Shown: piece by piece, positions 10,515 to 18,075 of the stretch
Layout: each line of letters begins with the position of its first letter
Numbering within the stretch: position 1 is the stretch's first letter
NCBI RefSeq assembly: GCF_900129555.1
Contig: NZ_FQWC01000003.1
Coordinates: forward strand, 310,001 to 374,000
Reading direction: 5' to 3'
Length of the DNA stretch: 64,000 bases
Origin: Flavobacterium defluvii
GTDB taxonomy: Bacteria; Bacteroidota; Bacteroidia; Flavobacteriales; Flavobacteriaceae
Position numbers and translations under genes: made by a program
Notes under the pieces: model-generated
What the model saw: only the letters and a program-made list of their open reading frames with translations
The model's database searches: none
Told to the model about the DNA's origin: nothing

Positions 10515-10520
10515 TTTTTG
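10513..10520 (+). promoter_or_regulatory. candidate -7 element (TATTTTTG)
   Basis: It matches TAnnTTTG but ends only four bases before the ATG at 10525 and overlaps the atpC terminator's T run. If real, the message would be leaderless. It may equally be a by-product of the T run. Confidence 0.3.
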
Positions 10521-10524
10521 ATTT

Positions 10525-11037
10525 ATGAAAAATCAAGAATCAGACAAATTAGTTTATATATCAGAAAGATCTTTTTGGCATTTTATCTTGGCAGCACCAC
10601 TTTATTATTTTACCATTTCTATGTCGCTTAAAATGTTTGATCTTTATTACACAGGAAGGATTATGAATGGTTTAAAATTTACTGTAGCGGTTTTTTTTAT
10701 GTTTGTCTGTGCTGCCGGATTAACTTTTACTAAAAAAGTTTATACAAATTCTGCGATCAAAAACGTTCGTTTCAATTTTACTTTATTTAATATTCCTTTA
10801 TGCAAAGACATTCTTTTTAAGGAAATACAATATGTATCTGTATATAAAAATCATTCAGATCGAGATTTTGAAGTTCAAATCTGGTTGTCAGAAACAAAGA
10901 AAAAATCTGTCTCAGTTCATCTTAATTCTCAGTCTGCTTTTAATTTAGGGCTTAAAATAGCAAATGGATTGGAAGTTAACTTGCTAGATGCCACTGAAAG
11001 AGGAAATTTTAAATGGATAGAAAAAGAAAATTTATAA
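10525..11037 (+). CDS. hypothetical membrane protein
   Basis: This encodes 170 residues. Two hydrophobic segments are visible, near 18-36 (FILAAPLYYFTISMSLKMF) and 50-66 (FTVAVFFMFVCAAGLTF). A ~100-residue soluble domain with alternating hydrophobic positions follows. Two short membrane spans followed by a beta-rich domain recall bacterial PH-like membrane proteins, but no signature supports that firmly. It stands alone between two terminators. The function is unknown. Confidence 0.65.
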   Translation: MKNQESDKLVYISERSFWHFILAAPLYYFTISMSLKMFDLYYTGRIMNGLKFTVAVFFMFVCAAGLTFTKKVYTNSAIKNVRFNFTLFNIPLCKDILFKEIQYVSVYKNHSDRDFEVQIWLSETKKKSVSVHLNSQSAFNLGLKIANGLEVNLLDATERGNFKWIEKENL

Positions 11038-11046
11038 TATTTTGAG

Positions 11047-11072
11047 AGTCAAACTTTTGTTTGACTTTTTTA
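11047..11072 (+). terminator. Rho-independent terminator
   Basis: Stem AGTCAAAC / GTTTGACT with a TTTT loop, followed by a T run. Confidence 0.8.
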
Positions 11073-11077
11073 TTTTT

Positions 11078-11085
11078 TACTTTTG
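11078..11085 (+). promoter_or_regulatory. candidate -7 element (TACTTTTG)
   Basis: It matches TAnnTTTG, 125 bases before the next gene. The leader between them contains a small hairpin (TAAAAGCT / AGCTTTTA at 11125-11145). No clear -33 element was seen. Confidence 0.3.
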
Positions 11086-11209
11086 AAGTATTATAATCTC
11101 TTTATAAAATATTGATCGTATTGGTAAAAGCTCAGTAAGCTTTTATGTTTTCGCTTTATTAGTTTCATAAAGCACAAATTATTTATGTCAAATTTTATAA
11201 AGAATATCT

Positions 11210-11848
11210 ATGAAAAATATATCAAAAGTCGCTGTTCTAGGCGGTGGTGGAAGAACTGGAAAATATCTTGTAAATCAGTTGTTAAAAGAAGGATTTAATT
11301 TAAAACTTTTAATTAGAAATCCTCAAAATTTCGAAATTCAAAACTCTAAAATTGAAATCATTCAAGGTGATGCACTCGATTTAGAATCCATAAAGTTATT
11401 GCTAAAAGATTGTCAGGCCGTTATAAGTACTATTGGTCAGAGAAAAGACGAGCCTCTTGTTGCAAGTGATGTAACAAAGAACGTTTTGGGAGTAATGAAT
11501 GATTATAAAATCGAACGTTATGTTCTTCTTGCTGGTCTTAACATTGATACACCATTCGATAAAAAAAGCCCAAAAACAATTATGGCTACAGATTGGATGA
11601 AAGCTAATTTTCCGGTAATTCAGGAAGACCGCCAAAAAGCGTATGATCTTTTAGTTGCAAGTAATATAAACTGGACGCAGGTTCGAGTACCTTTTATTGA
11701 ATTTTCGGATATTAGTTCTGAAATAGCAGTTAATGTAGAAGACTGTTTAGGGGATAAAATCAGTGCATTTGATATCGCCGTATTTATGGTGAAAGAATTG
11801 ATTAAGTCAAATTACAGCAGGCAGTCGCCTTTTATAAGCGCTATTTAA
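11210..11848 (+). CDS. NAD(P)-binding protein, NmrA/SDR-like
   Basis: This encodes 212 residues. The N-terminus is a Rossmann nucleotide-binding motif, VAVLGGGGRTGKYLVNQLL. LIRNP follows the second strand, and IIQGDALD is typical of the NmrA-like/atypical short-chain dehydrogenase group. No YxxxK catalytic pair is obvious, again as in that group, so it may be a redox sensor, isomerase or reductase of unknown substrate. It is a single gene closed by a hairpin. Substrate and pathway are not deducible. Confidence 0.8.
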   Translation: MKNISKVAVLGGGGRTGKYLVNQLLKEGFNLKLLIRNPQNFEIQNSKIEIIQGDALDLESIKLLLKDCQAVISTIGQRKDEPLVASDVTKNVLGVMNDYKIERYVLLAGLNIDTPFDKKSPKTIMATDWMKANFPVIQEDRQKAYDLLVASNINWTQVRVPFIEFSDISSEIAVNVEDCLGDKISAFDIAVFMVKELIKSNYSRQSPFISAI

Positions 11849-11860
11849 TAATCAATTTAA

Positions 11861-11891
11861 AACAGCGGGAATATCAAAACCCGCTGTTTGT
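11861..11891 (+). terminator. probable Rho-independent terminator
   Basis: A strong stem AACAGCGGG / CCCGCTGTT with a ten-base loop, followed by a broken T run (TGTTTA). Confidence 0.6.
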
Positions 11892-11920
11892 TTATATCAA
11901 ATTTCAATTTCATAACTTTG
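11887..11920 (+). promoter_or_regulatory. candidate bioF promoter
   Basis: TTTG (11887-11890) and TAACTTTG (11913-11920) are separated by 22 bases, three more than the usual 19. The -7 element ends five bases before the bioF ATG, implying little or no 5' leader. Confidence 0.4.
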
Positions 11921-11925
11921 TTTTT

Positions 11926-13062
11926 ATGAAATTAGCTGAAAATCTTATTCAGAAGCTTGAAAACCGAATGCAGAATAATTCACTTCGGAAACTCCCTGTG
12001 TTTAATAATCTCGTAGATTTCTCTTCTAACGATTATATTGGTTTTTCAAAATCTGAAACTATTTTTAAGCTTACGCATAGTTATTTACATGAAAATGAAA
12101 TTTTTCAAAACGGAGCAACGGGTTCAAGATTAATTTCGGGGAATCATTCTTTATATCAAATTGCAGAAAATTTTATTTCGCAATTTCATGACGCAGAAGC
12201 CGCTTTAATTTTTAATTCGGGTTATGATGCCAATTTGGGATTTTTTAGCGCTGTACCGCAAAGAAATGATGTTATTTTATATGATGAGTTAAGTCATGCT
12301 TCAATTCGGGACGGAATTGTGATGTCAAATGCAAAATCATATAAGTTTAATCACAATAATTTCGAAGATTTAGAACGACTTATCTTAAAGTTTCCCACTA
12401 CAAATATTTATATCGTTACAGAAACAGTTTTTTCTATGGATGGTGACAGCCCAAATCTGGAAGAATTAGTCCAGCTTTCTGAAAAATATAGTTGTTATTT
12501 AATTGTTGACGAAGCCCACACTTTTGGCGTTTTTGGGGATAAAGGCGAAGGTTTGACTCAATATTTAAATTTGCACAACAGAATTTTTGCCCGAATTATG
12601 ACTTTCGGAAAAGGTTTAGGCTGTCATGGTGCAGCTGTACTTGGAAGTCCTCAACTCAAAGAATATTTAATAAACTTTGCCCGAAGTTTTATTTACACAA
12701 CAGGATTATCTCCACATTCAGTTGCTACGATTTTAACAGCTTATCAGCAATTAGAAATCGAAAAAGAAGCTATTGAAAAACTGCGTCAAAATATCGTGTT
12801 CTTCAATCAGCAAAAAAACTTATTGGGATTAAAACCAATGTTTGTTCGAAGCAAATCGGCTATTCAGTCTGCTATTGTTCAGGGAAATGAAAACGTCAAG
12901 AAATTAGCCCAGCAATTACAGGATAAAGGTTTTGATGTAAAACCCATTCTGTCTCCAACAGTTCCTGAAGGTCAGGAGCGTTTGCGATTTTGTATTCACA
13001 GTTATAATTCAGAAGAAGAAATTAGTCAGGTCTTAGAATTATTAAGAAATTACGTATATTAG
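11926..13062 (+). CDS. bioF: 8-amino-7-oxononanoate synthase-like (BioF)
   Basis: This encodes 378 residues of the PLP-dependent alpha-oxoamine synthase family. BioF condenses pimeloyl-ACP or -CoA with alanine in the first committed step of biotin ring assembly. Visible motifs are NDYIGFS near the N-terminus, GATGSRLISGN, VDEAHTFGVFGDKGEG, and MTFGKGLGCHGAAV with the likely Schiff-base Lys229. bioD and bioA follow within 3.7 kb, supporting BioF over the related KBL or ALAS enzymes. The run to bioD is broken by two unrelated genes. Confidence 0.9.
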   Translation: MKLAENLIQKLENRMQNNSLRKLPVFNNLVDFSSNDYIGFSKSETIFKLTHSYLHENEIFQNGATGSRLISGNHSLYQIAENFISQFHDAEAALIFNSGYDANLGFFSAVPQRNDVILYDELSHASIRDGIVMSNAKSYKFNHNNFEDLERLILKFPTTNIYIVTETVFSMDGDSPNLEELVQLSEKYSCYLIVDEAHTFGVFGDKGEGLTQYLNLHNRIFARIMTFGKGLGCHGAAVLGSPQLKEYLINFARSFIYTTGLSPHSVATILTAYQQLEIEKEAIEKLRQNIVFFNQQKNLLGLKPMFVRSKSAIQSAIVQGNENVKKLAQQLQDKGFDVKPILSPTVPEGQERLRFCIHSYNSEEEISQVLELLRNYVY

Positions 13063-13066
13063 ACCG

Positions 13067-13518
13067 CCGATTAAACGAATTAAACGGGTTTACACAGTTT
13101 ATAATGTCTCACTTACTACACAAAGAAAAATCAAAATCTATTCTAAAAATATTTTATGATGTTTATAATCAATTAGGTTACGGATTTCTAGAAAAAGTCT
13201 ATCAAAATGCAATGTATTTTGAATTACAATCGAAAGGATATAAAGTTGAAGTTCAAAAACAAATTAAGGTGTATTTTAAAAATCAATTAGTTGGTGAATA
13301 CTATGCTGATATTGTAATTGATGATGTAATTATATTAGAATTAAAAGCATGTGAATATTTATTGAGTTCACATATAGCGCAATTGATGAATTATTTAAAA
13401 TCGACAAAAATGGAAGTTGGTTTACTTTTGAATTTTGGAGAAAGTCCTGAATTTAAACGTTTAATTTATACAAATAACAGAAAACCAAATTTAATGCTGC
13501 GTTAATCTGTTTAATCGG
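13067..13518 (+). mobile_element. putative GxxExxY cassette bounded by inverted repeats
   Basis: CCGATTAAACGAATTAA (13067-13083) and TTAATCTGTTTAATCGG (13502-13518) are inverted copies matching at 15 of 17 positions. They tightly bracket the GxxExxY gene, and the right copy overlaps its stop codon. The same sequence family (AAACGGATTTATACAG) forms an empty hairpin at 16731-16776. No transposase is present, and whether the unit moves is inference. Confidence 0.35.
13104..13505 (+). CDS. GxxExxY family protein
   Basis: This encodes 133 residues with the defining motif G-F-L-E-K-V-Y (residues ~29-35 within LGYGFLEKVYQNAMYFEL). Downstream, EYYADIVIDDVIILELKA resembles the core of PD-(D/E)xK nuclease folds. 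The family is multi-copy in many Bacteroidota and its role is not established. It sits between bioF and the TraB/GumN-like gene with no biosynthetic link to biotin. Flanking inverted repeats suggest it was inserted. Confidence 0.88.
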   Translation: MSHLLHKEKSKSILKIFYDVYNQLGYGFLEKVYQNAMYFELQSKGYKVEVQKQIKVYFKNQLVGEYYADIVIDDVIILELKACEYLLSSHIAQLMNYLKSTKMEVGLLLNFGESPEFKRLIYTNNRKPNLMLR

Positions 13519-13631
13519 TTTTATCAGTGGGCCAAATATTTCTATTTTTTTTGTAACGTTTTGATTAATCTTATACTTACAGGTAGTAATTACAAAATGA
13601 GTTTTAATCATTAACTAAACCAATCTCAAAA

Positions 13632-14492
13632 ATGAAAAAAATAGTAAGTCTATCTATATCAGTAATACTTCTTGTTTTCGGAATAAAAACACAAGCTCAA
13701 ACATCTCCTAAATTAGAAAATTCTCTTTTGTGGGAAGTTTCCGGAAACGGACTTTCAAAACCATCTTATTTGTATGGAACGATTCATATGATTTGTTCTT
13801 CGGATTATTTTTTAACAGACAAAACAAAGAAAGCTTTAGAATCTGTAGAAAAACTAGTTTTAGAAATTAATTTTTCTGATCCAAAAGAAATGTCTCAAAT
13901 GCAGCAGCTGGCAATAGGAAAAGAACCTTTAAGTAAAAAATTAACTCCGGATCAATTAGCAAAATTAGATGCCATTTTGAAAAAAACTACCGGAATGGCT
14001 GTTCAGCAAGTTGACAGTTTTAGTTTACTGACGGTGATGAGTTTGATTTCTATGAAAAGCTTTGGCTGTAATGATTTAAAATTCTACGAAATGGAATTTA
14101 TAGAACAGGCTAAAAAAAGAAATATTGAAATTGGCGGACTTGAGACGGTAAAAGAGCAATTTGGGATACTCGAAAATGCTTATACAAATGACGAAATGAT
14201 TTCTATGCTCGAAGAATCTGCATCTGAGGAAACTGCAAAATTAGTATTGGCATACAAATCTGAAAATGTTGATGAAATGTATGATTATACAACTGATAAA
14301 AAGTATACCAGTGATAAAACAAAAAAGATTATTCTAGACCAAAGAAATCAGAATTGGGTAAAAATTATGCCCGAATTAATGAAAAAACAAAGTGTGTTTT
14401 TTGCTGTAGGTTCGGGACATTTAGCTGGAGAATTTGGAGTTATAAATTTATTAAGAAAAGCAGGTTATACAATAAAACCTATTTGGAATTAA
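13632..14492 (+). CDS. TraB/GumN family protein
   Basis: This encodes 286 residues with a signal peptide ending near TQAQ. The family hallmark motifs are present: SYLYGTIHM near residues 43-51 and, at the C-terminus, FFAVGSGHLAGEFGVINLLR with the second conserved GxxH. TraB/GumN proteins are proposed metal-dependent peptidase-like proteins, but the bacterial function is not settled. It is predicted to be exported. It lies in the biotin region by position only. Confidence 0.85.
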   Translation: MKKIVSLSISVILLVFGIKTQAQTSPKLENSLLWEVSGNGLSKPSYLYGTIHMICSSDYFLTDKTKKALESVEKLVLEINFSDPKEMSQMQQLAIGKEPLSKKLTPDQLAKLDAILKKTTGMAVQQVDSFSLLTVMSLISMKSFGCNDLKFYEMEFIEQAKKRNIEIGGLETVKEQFGILENAYTNDEMISMLEESASEETAKLVLAYKSENVDEMYDYTTDKKYTSDKTKKIILDQRNQNWVKIMPELMKKQSVFFAVGSGHLAGEFGVINLLRKAGYTIKPIWN

Positions 14493-14684
14493 TATATTTT
14501 GAAAGAACGGGGACAAGGATTTTTGATTCGGATTGAAACTCATAAAGGAATTTTGTACAAAGTTTCTAAAATGTATATGGACACGCACGACGATCAGCAG
14601 GGTTTGTTTTTTTATTGGTATTTTTGAAGAGATTATTACACAGACATACACAAAGAAAAACACAAAATAGCGCAAAGTAAAAAG

Positions 14685-14692
14685 TAACTTTG
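14685..14692 (+). promoter_or_regulatory. candidate -7 element for bioD (TAACTTTG)
   Basis: It matches TAnnTTTG, 25 bases before the bioD ATG, within an inverted-repeat stretch (GCGCAAAGT ... ACTTTGTG). No -33 element at the right distance was seen. Confidence 0.35.
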
Positions 14693-14717
14693 TGTATCTC
14701 TGCGAAACAACGCATTT

Positions 14718-15335
14718 ATGAAAATATTCGTAACGGGAATTTCGACAGATGTTGGTAAAACAATTGCCTCTTCTGTTATTGTAGAAGCTTTAGAAGCTGA
14801 TTATTGGAAACCAGTTCAGGCTGGTGATTTAGATAATTCAGATACTGATAAAGTAAAAGCCAGAATCTCTAATAAAAAAAGCCGTTTTTTTGAGAACAGT
14901 TATAAGTTGAATACGCCGGCAAGTCCGCACTGGGCGGCTGAAATTGACGGAATCACAATTCAATTAAATGAAATACAAGAACCTAAAACAAACAATAACT
15001 TAGTTATTGAAGGTGCAGGCGGAATTTTTGTTCCATTAAATGATGAACAAACTATTATCGATTTAATAAAACCGGATTATAAAATTGTTGTTGTTTCAAG
15101 ACATTATTTAGGAAGCATCAATCACACTTTATTAACGATTGAAGCGATCCAAAATAAAGGTTTTAAAGTTGCCGGAATTATCTTCAGCGGAAGCGAAAAC
15201 AAATCAACAGAAAGCTTAATTCTCAATAAAACTAAAATCAAATGTATAGGGAGAATTGACGAAGAACCCTACTTTGATCAAAATGTAATTGCAGAATATG
15301 CTGATTTATTCAGAGATAATTTACTTGATTTGTAG
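14718..15335 (+). CDS. bioD: dethiobiotin synthetase
   Basis: This encodes 205 residues. BioD uses ATP and CO2 to close the ureido ring of 7,8-diaminopelargonate. The N-terminal P-loop variant TGISTDVGKT is characteristic, with WKPVQAGD following and VIEGAGGIFVPL in the middle, both typical of the family. Length is normal. A short gap with its own candidate promoter separates it from bioA. Confidence 0.95.
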   Translation: MKIFVTGISTDVGKTIASSVIVEALEADYWKPVQAGDLDNSDTDKVKARISNKKSRFFENSYKLNTPASPHWAAEIDGITIQLNEIQEPKTNNNLVIEGAGGIFVPLNDEQTIIDLIKPDYKIVVVSRHYLGSINHTLLTIEAIQNKGFKVAGIIFSGSENKSTESLILNKTKIKCIGRIDEEPYFDQNVIAEYADLFRDNLLDL

Positions 15336-15370
15336 AGTAAAGATTATAGAATAAAGAAAATAGACTTTCT

Positions 15371-15378
15371 TATCTTTG
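15371..15378 (+). promoter_or_regulatory. candidate -7 element for bioA (TATCTTTG)
   Basis: It matches TAnnTTTG, 55 bases before the bioA ATG, between two inverted segments (AATAGACT and AGTCTTTT). The -33 region is not recognisable. Confidence 0.35.
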
Positions 15379-15433
15379 TGTAAACTATAGAGTTTAGTCT
15401 TTTTTCTATTCTCTTTCTTCTATTTTCTTAAAA

Positions 15434-16705
15434 ATGACCTTAACAGAAAAAGACAGCCAATATCTTTGGCATCCTTATACACAGCATAAAACCTCACAAA
15501 CACCCATTGCGATTACTCGTGCAGAAGACGCATTACTTTGGGATGAAAACAACAAAGAATATATTGATGCAATTGCTTCGTGGTGGGTAAATCCGTTTGG
15601 GCACAGTAATAAATTTATTGCCGATGCGATTTACAAACAATTGACGACCTTAGAGCATGTTTTGTTTGGAGGCTTTACGCACGAACCGGCTGTAAAAGTA
15701 GCCGAAAAGTTAATGGAAATTCTGCCGAAAAACCAACAGAAAATTTTCTTTTCAGATAATGGTTCAACAGCTGTTGAAGTAGCAATAAAAGTGGCGCTTC
15801 AGTATTTTTTCAATAAAAATGAAAAACGAACCACAATTATTGCTTTTGAGAATGCTTTTCACGGAGATACTTTTGCGGCAATGGCAGCGAGTGGAATCTC
15901 ATTTTATACGCAGGCTTTTCAGGGAATGTTTATAGATGTAGTTCGAATTCCGGTTCCGGTAAAAGGACTGGAGCAGGCAAGTTTTGAAGCTTTAGAAAAT
16001 GCCATAAAAAATAATAATTGTGCCGGTTTTATTTTTGAACCTTTAGTACAAGGTGCAGCCGGAATGGTAATGTACGAGCAGGAAGCTTTGGCTAAATTAA
16101 TTCAGATTTGTAAAGAAAATAATGTCCTGACAATTGCAGATGAAGTAATGACGGGTTTTGGTAAAACCGGAAAAACATTTGCAATGGATTATGTTTCTGA
16201 AGAACCTGATATGATTTGTCTTTCGAAGGCTTTAACAGGGGGAACAATCCCAATGGCGATTACGACTTTTACGCAAGATATTTTTGATGCTTTTTATGAT
16301 GATGATATCAATAAAGCATTGTTTCACGGCCATACTTTTACCGCAAATCCAACGGGTTGTGCGGCTGCTCTTGCAAGTATGGATTTGTTGCTGACAAATC
16401 AAATGCAGCAAAATATTCAAAGAATAAATGCAAGTCATTTAAGTTTTCAAAAGAAAATCGAAAACCATCCAAAAGTAATTACGGCCAGAACTTTGGGAGT
16501 TATTTTTGCTGTTGAAATTAAATCCAATTCAGAAGAAAGTTATTACGGATCCATGCGTACAAAACTTTACAATTTTTTTATTGAAAAAGGAGTGGTTTTG
16601 CGTCCGGTAGGTAATATCGTTTACATTTTACCACCTTATATTATGACCAATCAACAGCTTCAAAAAGTATACACAACTATTGAAGAAGCTATTGAAATGG
16701 TATAA
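15434..16705 (+). CDS. bioA: adenosylmethionine-8-amino-7-oxononanoate aminotransferase
   Basis: This encodes 423 residues of a class III PLP aminotransferase. BioA converts KAPA to DAPA using S-adenosylmethionine as amino donor. Visible features are LWHPYTQH at the N-terminus (typical of BioA), DAIASWWVNPFGH, SDNGSTAVEVAIKVAL for phosphate binding, ADEVMTGFGKTG with the conserved Asp, and CLSKALTGG with the PLP lysine at 265. Length is standard. It is followed by a ketoacyl synthase gene after a hairpin-bearing gap. Confidence 0.96.
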   Translation: MTLTEKDSQYLWHPYTQHKTSQTPIAITRAEDALLWDENNKEYIDAIASWWVNPFGHSNKFIADAIYKQLTTLEHVLFGGFTHEPAVKVAEKLMEILPKNQQKIFFSDNGSTAVEVAIKVALQYFFNKNEKRTTIIAFENAFHGDTFAAMAASGISFYTQAFQGMFIDVVRIPVPVKGLEQASFEALENAIKNNNCAGFIFEPLVQGAAGMVMYEQEALAKLIQICKENNVLTIADEVMTGFGKTGKTFAMDYVSEEPDMICLSKALTGGTIPMAITTFTQDIFDAFYDDDINKALFHGHTFTANPTGCAAALASMDLLLTNQMQQNIQRINASHLSFQKKIENHPKVITARTLGVIFAVEIKSNSEESYYGSMRTKLYNFFIEKGVVLRPVGNIVYILPPYIMTNQQLQKVYTTIEEAIEMV

Positions 16706-16730
16706 ATTTGCCCTCAGATTTTAATTTATT

Positions 16731-16776
16731 AAACGGATTTATACAGAGAAAATAGTATTTCTGTATAAATCTGTTT
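16731..16776. repeat. intergenic palindrome related to the GxxExxY flanks
   Basis: AAACGGATTTATACAG (16731-16746) and CTGTATAAATCTGTTT (16761-16776) are inverted with one mismatch and a 14-base loop. The sequence family recurs around the GxxExxY gene at 13.1-13.5 kb. It could form a hairpin between bioA and the ketoacyl synthase gene. Confidence 0.7.
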
Positions 16777-16832
16777 TATCCGTGTCGTTAGTGTGCCATT
16801 TTTTTACAGACATTTGTTATAAATAAACTATT

Positions 16833-18002
16833 GTGAATACACCAAAAATTGCCATAACAGCTTTTTCGTCTATTTCTCCGTTAGGAAATAATAACGATGA
16901 AGTCTGGAAAAAATACCTTGACAAAAAGCATTGTTTTACAAAACATTTTCTTGACGGGAAGGACACTTCGGTTGCGATGCTAGATATAGAATCGAAACAA
17001 ATTGTTGATGAAATTCGTGAATCTGATAGTAAATACAAATTTCTCGATAATTCAGTTTTATTTGCTTTGGCAGCCTCACGAAAAGCAGTTCAGGATGCAG
17101 GCTGGAATTCAGATGATGTTTTCGGAATCAATATTGGTTCTTCAAGAGGTGCAACAGATTTATTCGAAAAACACTACAAGGAATATCTTGAAACAGGAAA
17201 AGCACAAACTCTTGCTTCACCAACTACAACTTTAGGAAATATCTCGTCCTGGGTTGCACATGATTTACAAAGTGAAGGTCCTGAGATTTCGCATTCTATT
17301 ACTTGTTCTACAGCTTTACATGCACTTTTAAATGGAATTGCGTGGCTAAAATCCGGAATGGCTGATAAATTTTTGGCTGGTGGAAGCGAAGCGCCTTTAA
17401 CTGATTTTACGATTGGACAAATGCGGGCTTTAAAAATTTATTCAAGAATAGATCAGGATATTGATTTATGGCCAAATCTTGCGTTTGATTTTGAGAAAAC
17501 ACAAAACACTATGATTCTGGGTGAAGGCGCGGCGGTTTGCTGTTTAGAAGCAGGAGAAAAAGAAAATGCAATCGCTTATGTTATCGGAGTGGGTTATGCA
17601 ACAGAAATTTTGGAGCACAATATTTCGATTTCTGCAGAAGCAGATTGTTTTCAAAAATCGATGAAAATGGCTTTAAAAAATATAGGCATAGAAAGTGTTG
17701 ATGCAATAGTAATGCATGCACCAGGAACTATAAAAGGTGACCTGACTGAATTGCGCGCTATTGAAAAAGTTTTCGGCCTAAAGCTCCCATTATTGACAAC
17801 TAATAAATGGAAAATCGGACATACTTTTGGTGCTTCCGGAATGTTGAGTTTAGAACTCGCGCTTTTAATGATACAAAATGATACTTTTATTGAAACCCCA
17901 TTTTCAGAACCGAAAAAGCTGGATAAATCGATTAAAAGAGTTTTGGTAAATGCAGTTGGTTTTGGAGGAAACGCCGTGAGTATTTTAATTGAAAAAGCAT
18001 AA
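16833..18002 (+). CDS. beta-ketoacyl-ACP synthase (KAS I/II type)
   Basis: This encodes 389 residues with a GTG start. The thiolase-fold condensing triad is complete: Cys158 in SITCSTALHALLNG, His295 in VMHAPGTIKGD and His330 in KIGHTFGASGMLSLE. It should catalyse Claisen condensation of an acyl group with malonyl-ACP. It is shorter and more diverged than a housekeeping FabF. It lies 127 bp after bioA as the last gene of the biotin run, so a dedicated role in making the pimeloyl precursor is plausible; that is inferred from position. Confidence 0.85.
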   Translation: MNTPKIAITAFSSISPLGNNNDEVWKKYLDKKHCFTKHFLDGKDTSVAMLDIESKQIVDEIRESDSKYKFLDNSVLFALAASRKAVQDAGWNSDDVFGINIGSSRGATDLFEKHYKEYLETGKAQTLASPTTTLGNISSWVAHDLQSEGPEISHSITCSTALHALLNGIAWLKSGMADKFLAGGSEAPLTDFTIGQMRALKIYSRIDQDIDLWPNLAFDFEKTQNTMILGEGAAVCCLEAGEKENAIAYVIGVGYATEILEHNISISAEADCFQKSMKMALKNIGIESVDAIVMHAPGTIKGDLTELRAIEKVFGLKLPLLTTNKWKIGHTFGASGMLSLELALLMIQNDTFIETPFSEPKKLDKSIKRVLVNAVGFGGNAVSILIEKA

Positions 18003-18027
18003 ATTTACATTTATCAAAAATAAAAAA

Positions 18028-18060
18028 AACCATTCCGTATTTAAGGAATGGTTTTTTTTT
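18028..18060. terminator. bidirectional terminator
   Basis: Stem AACCATTCC / GGAATGGTT, with a run of A on the left and T on the right. It can end both the ketoacyl synthase gene (+) and the giant gene ending at 18076 (-). Confidence 0.85.
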
Positions 18061-18075
18061 GGAAGTAGGATTTTT

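Noticed and set aside
14354..14536. 60-codon frame overlapping the end of the TraB/GumN-like gene
   Set aside because: It overlaps a well-supported coding region in another frame and has no homology-like features.
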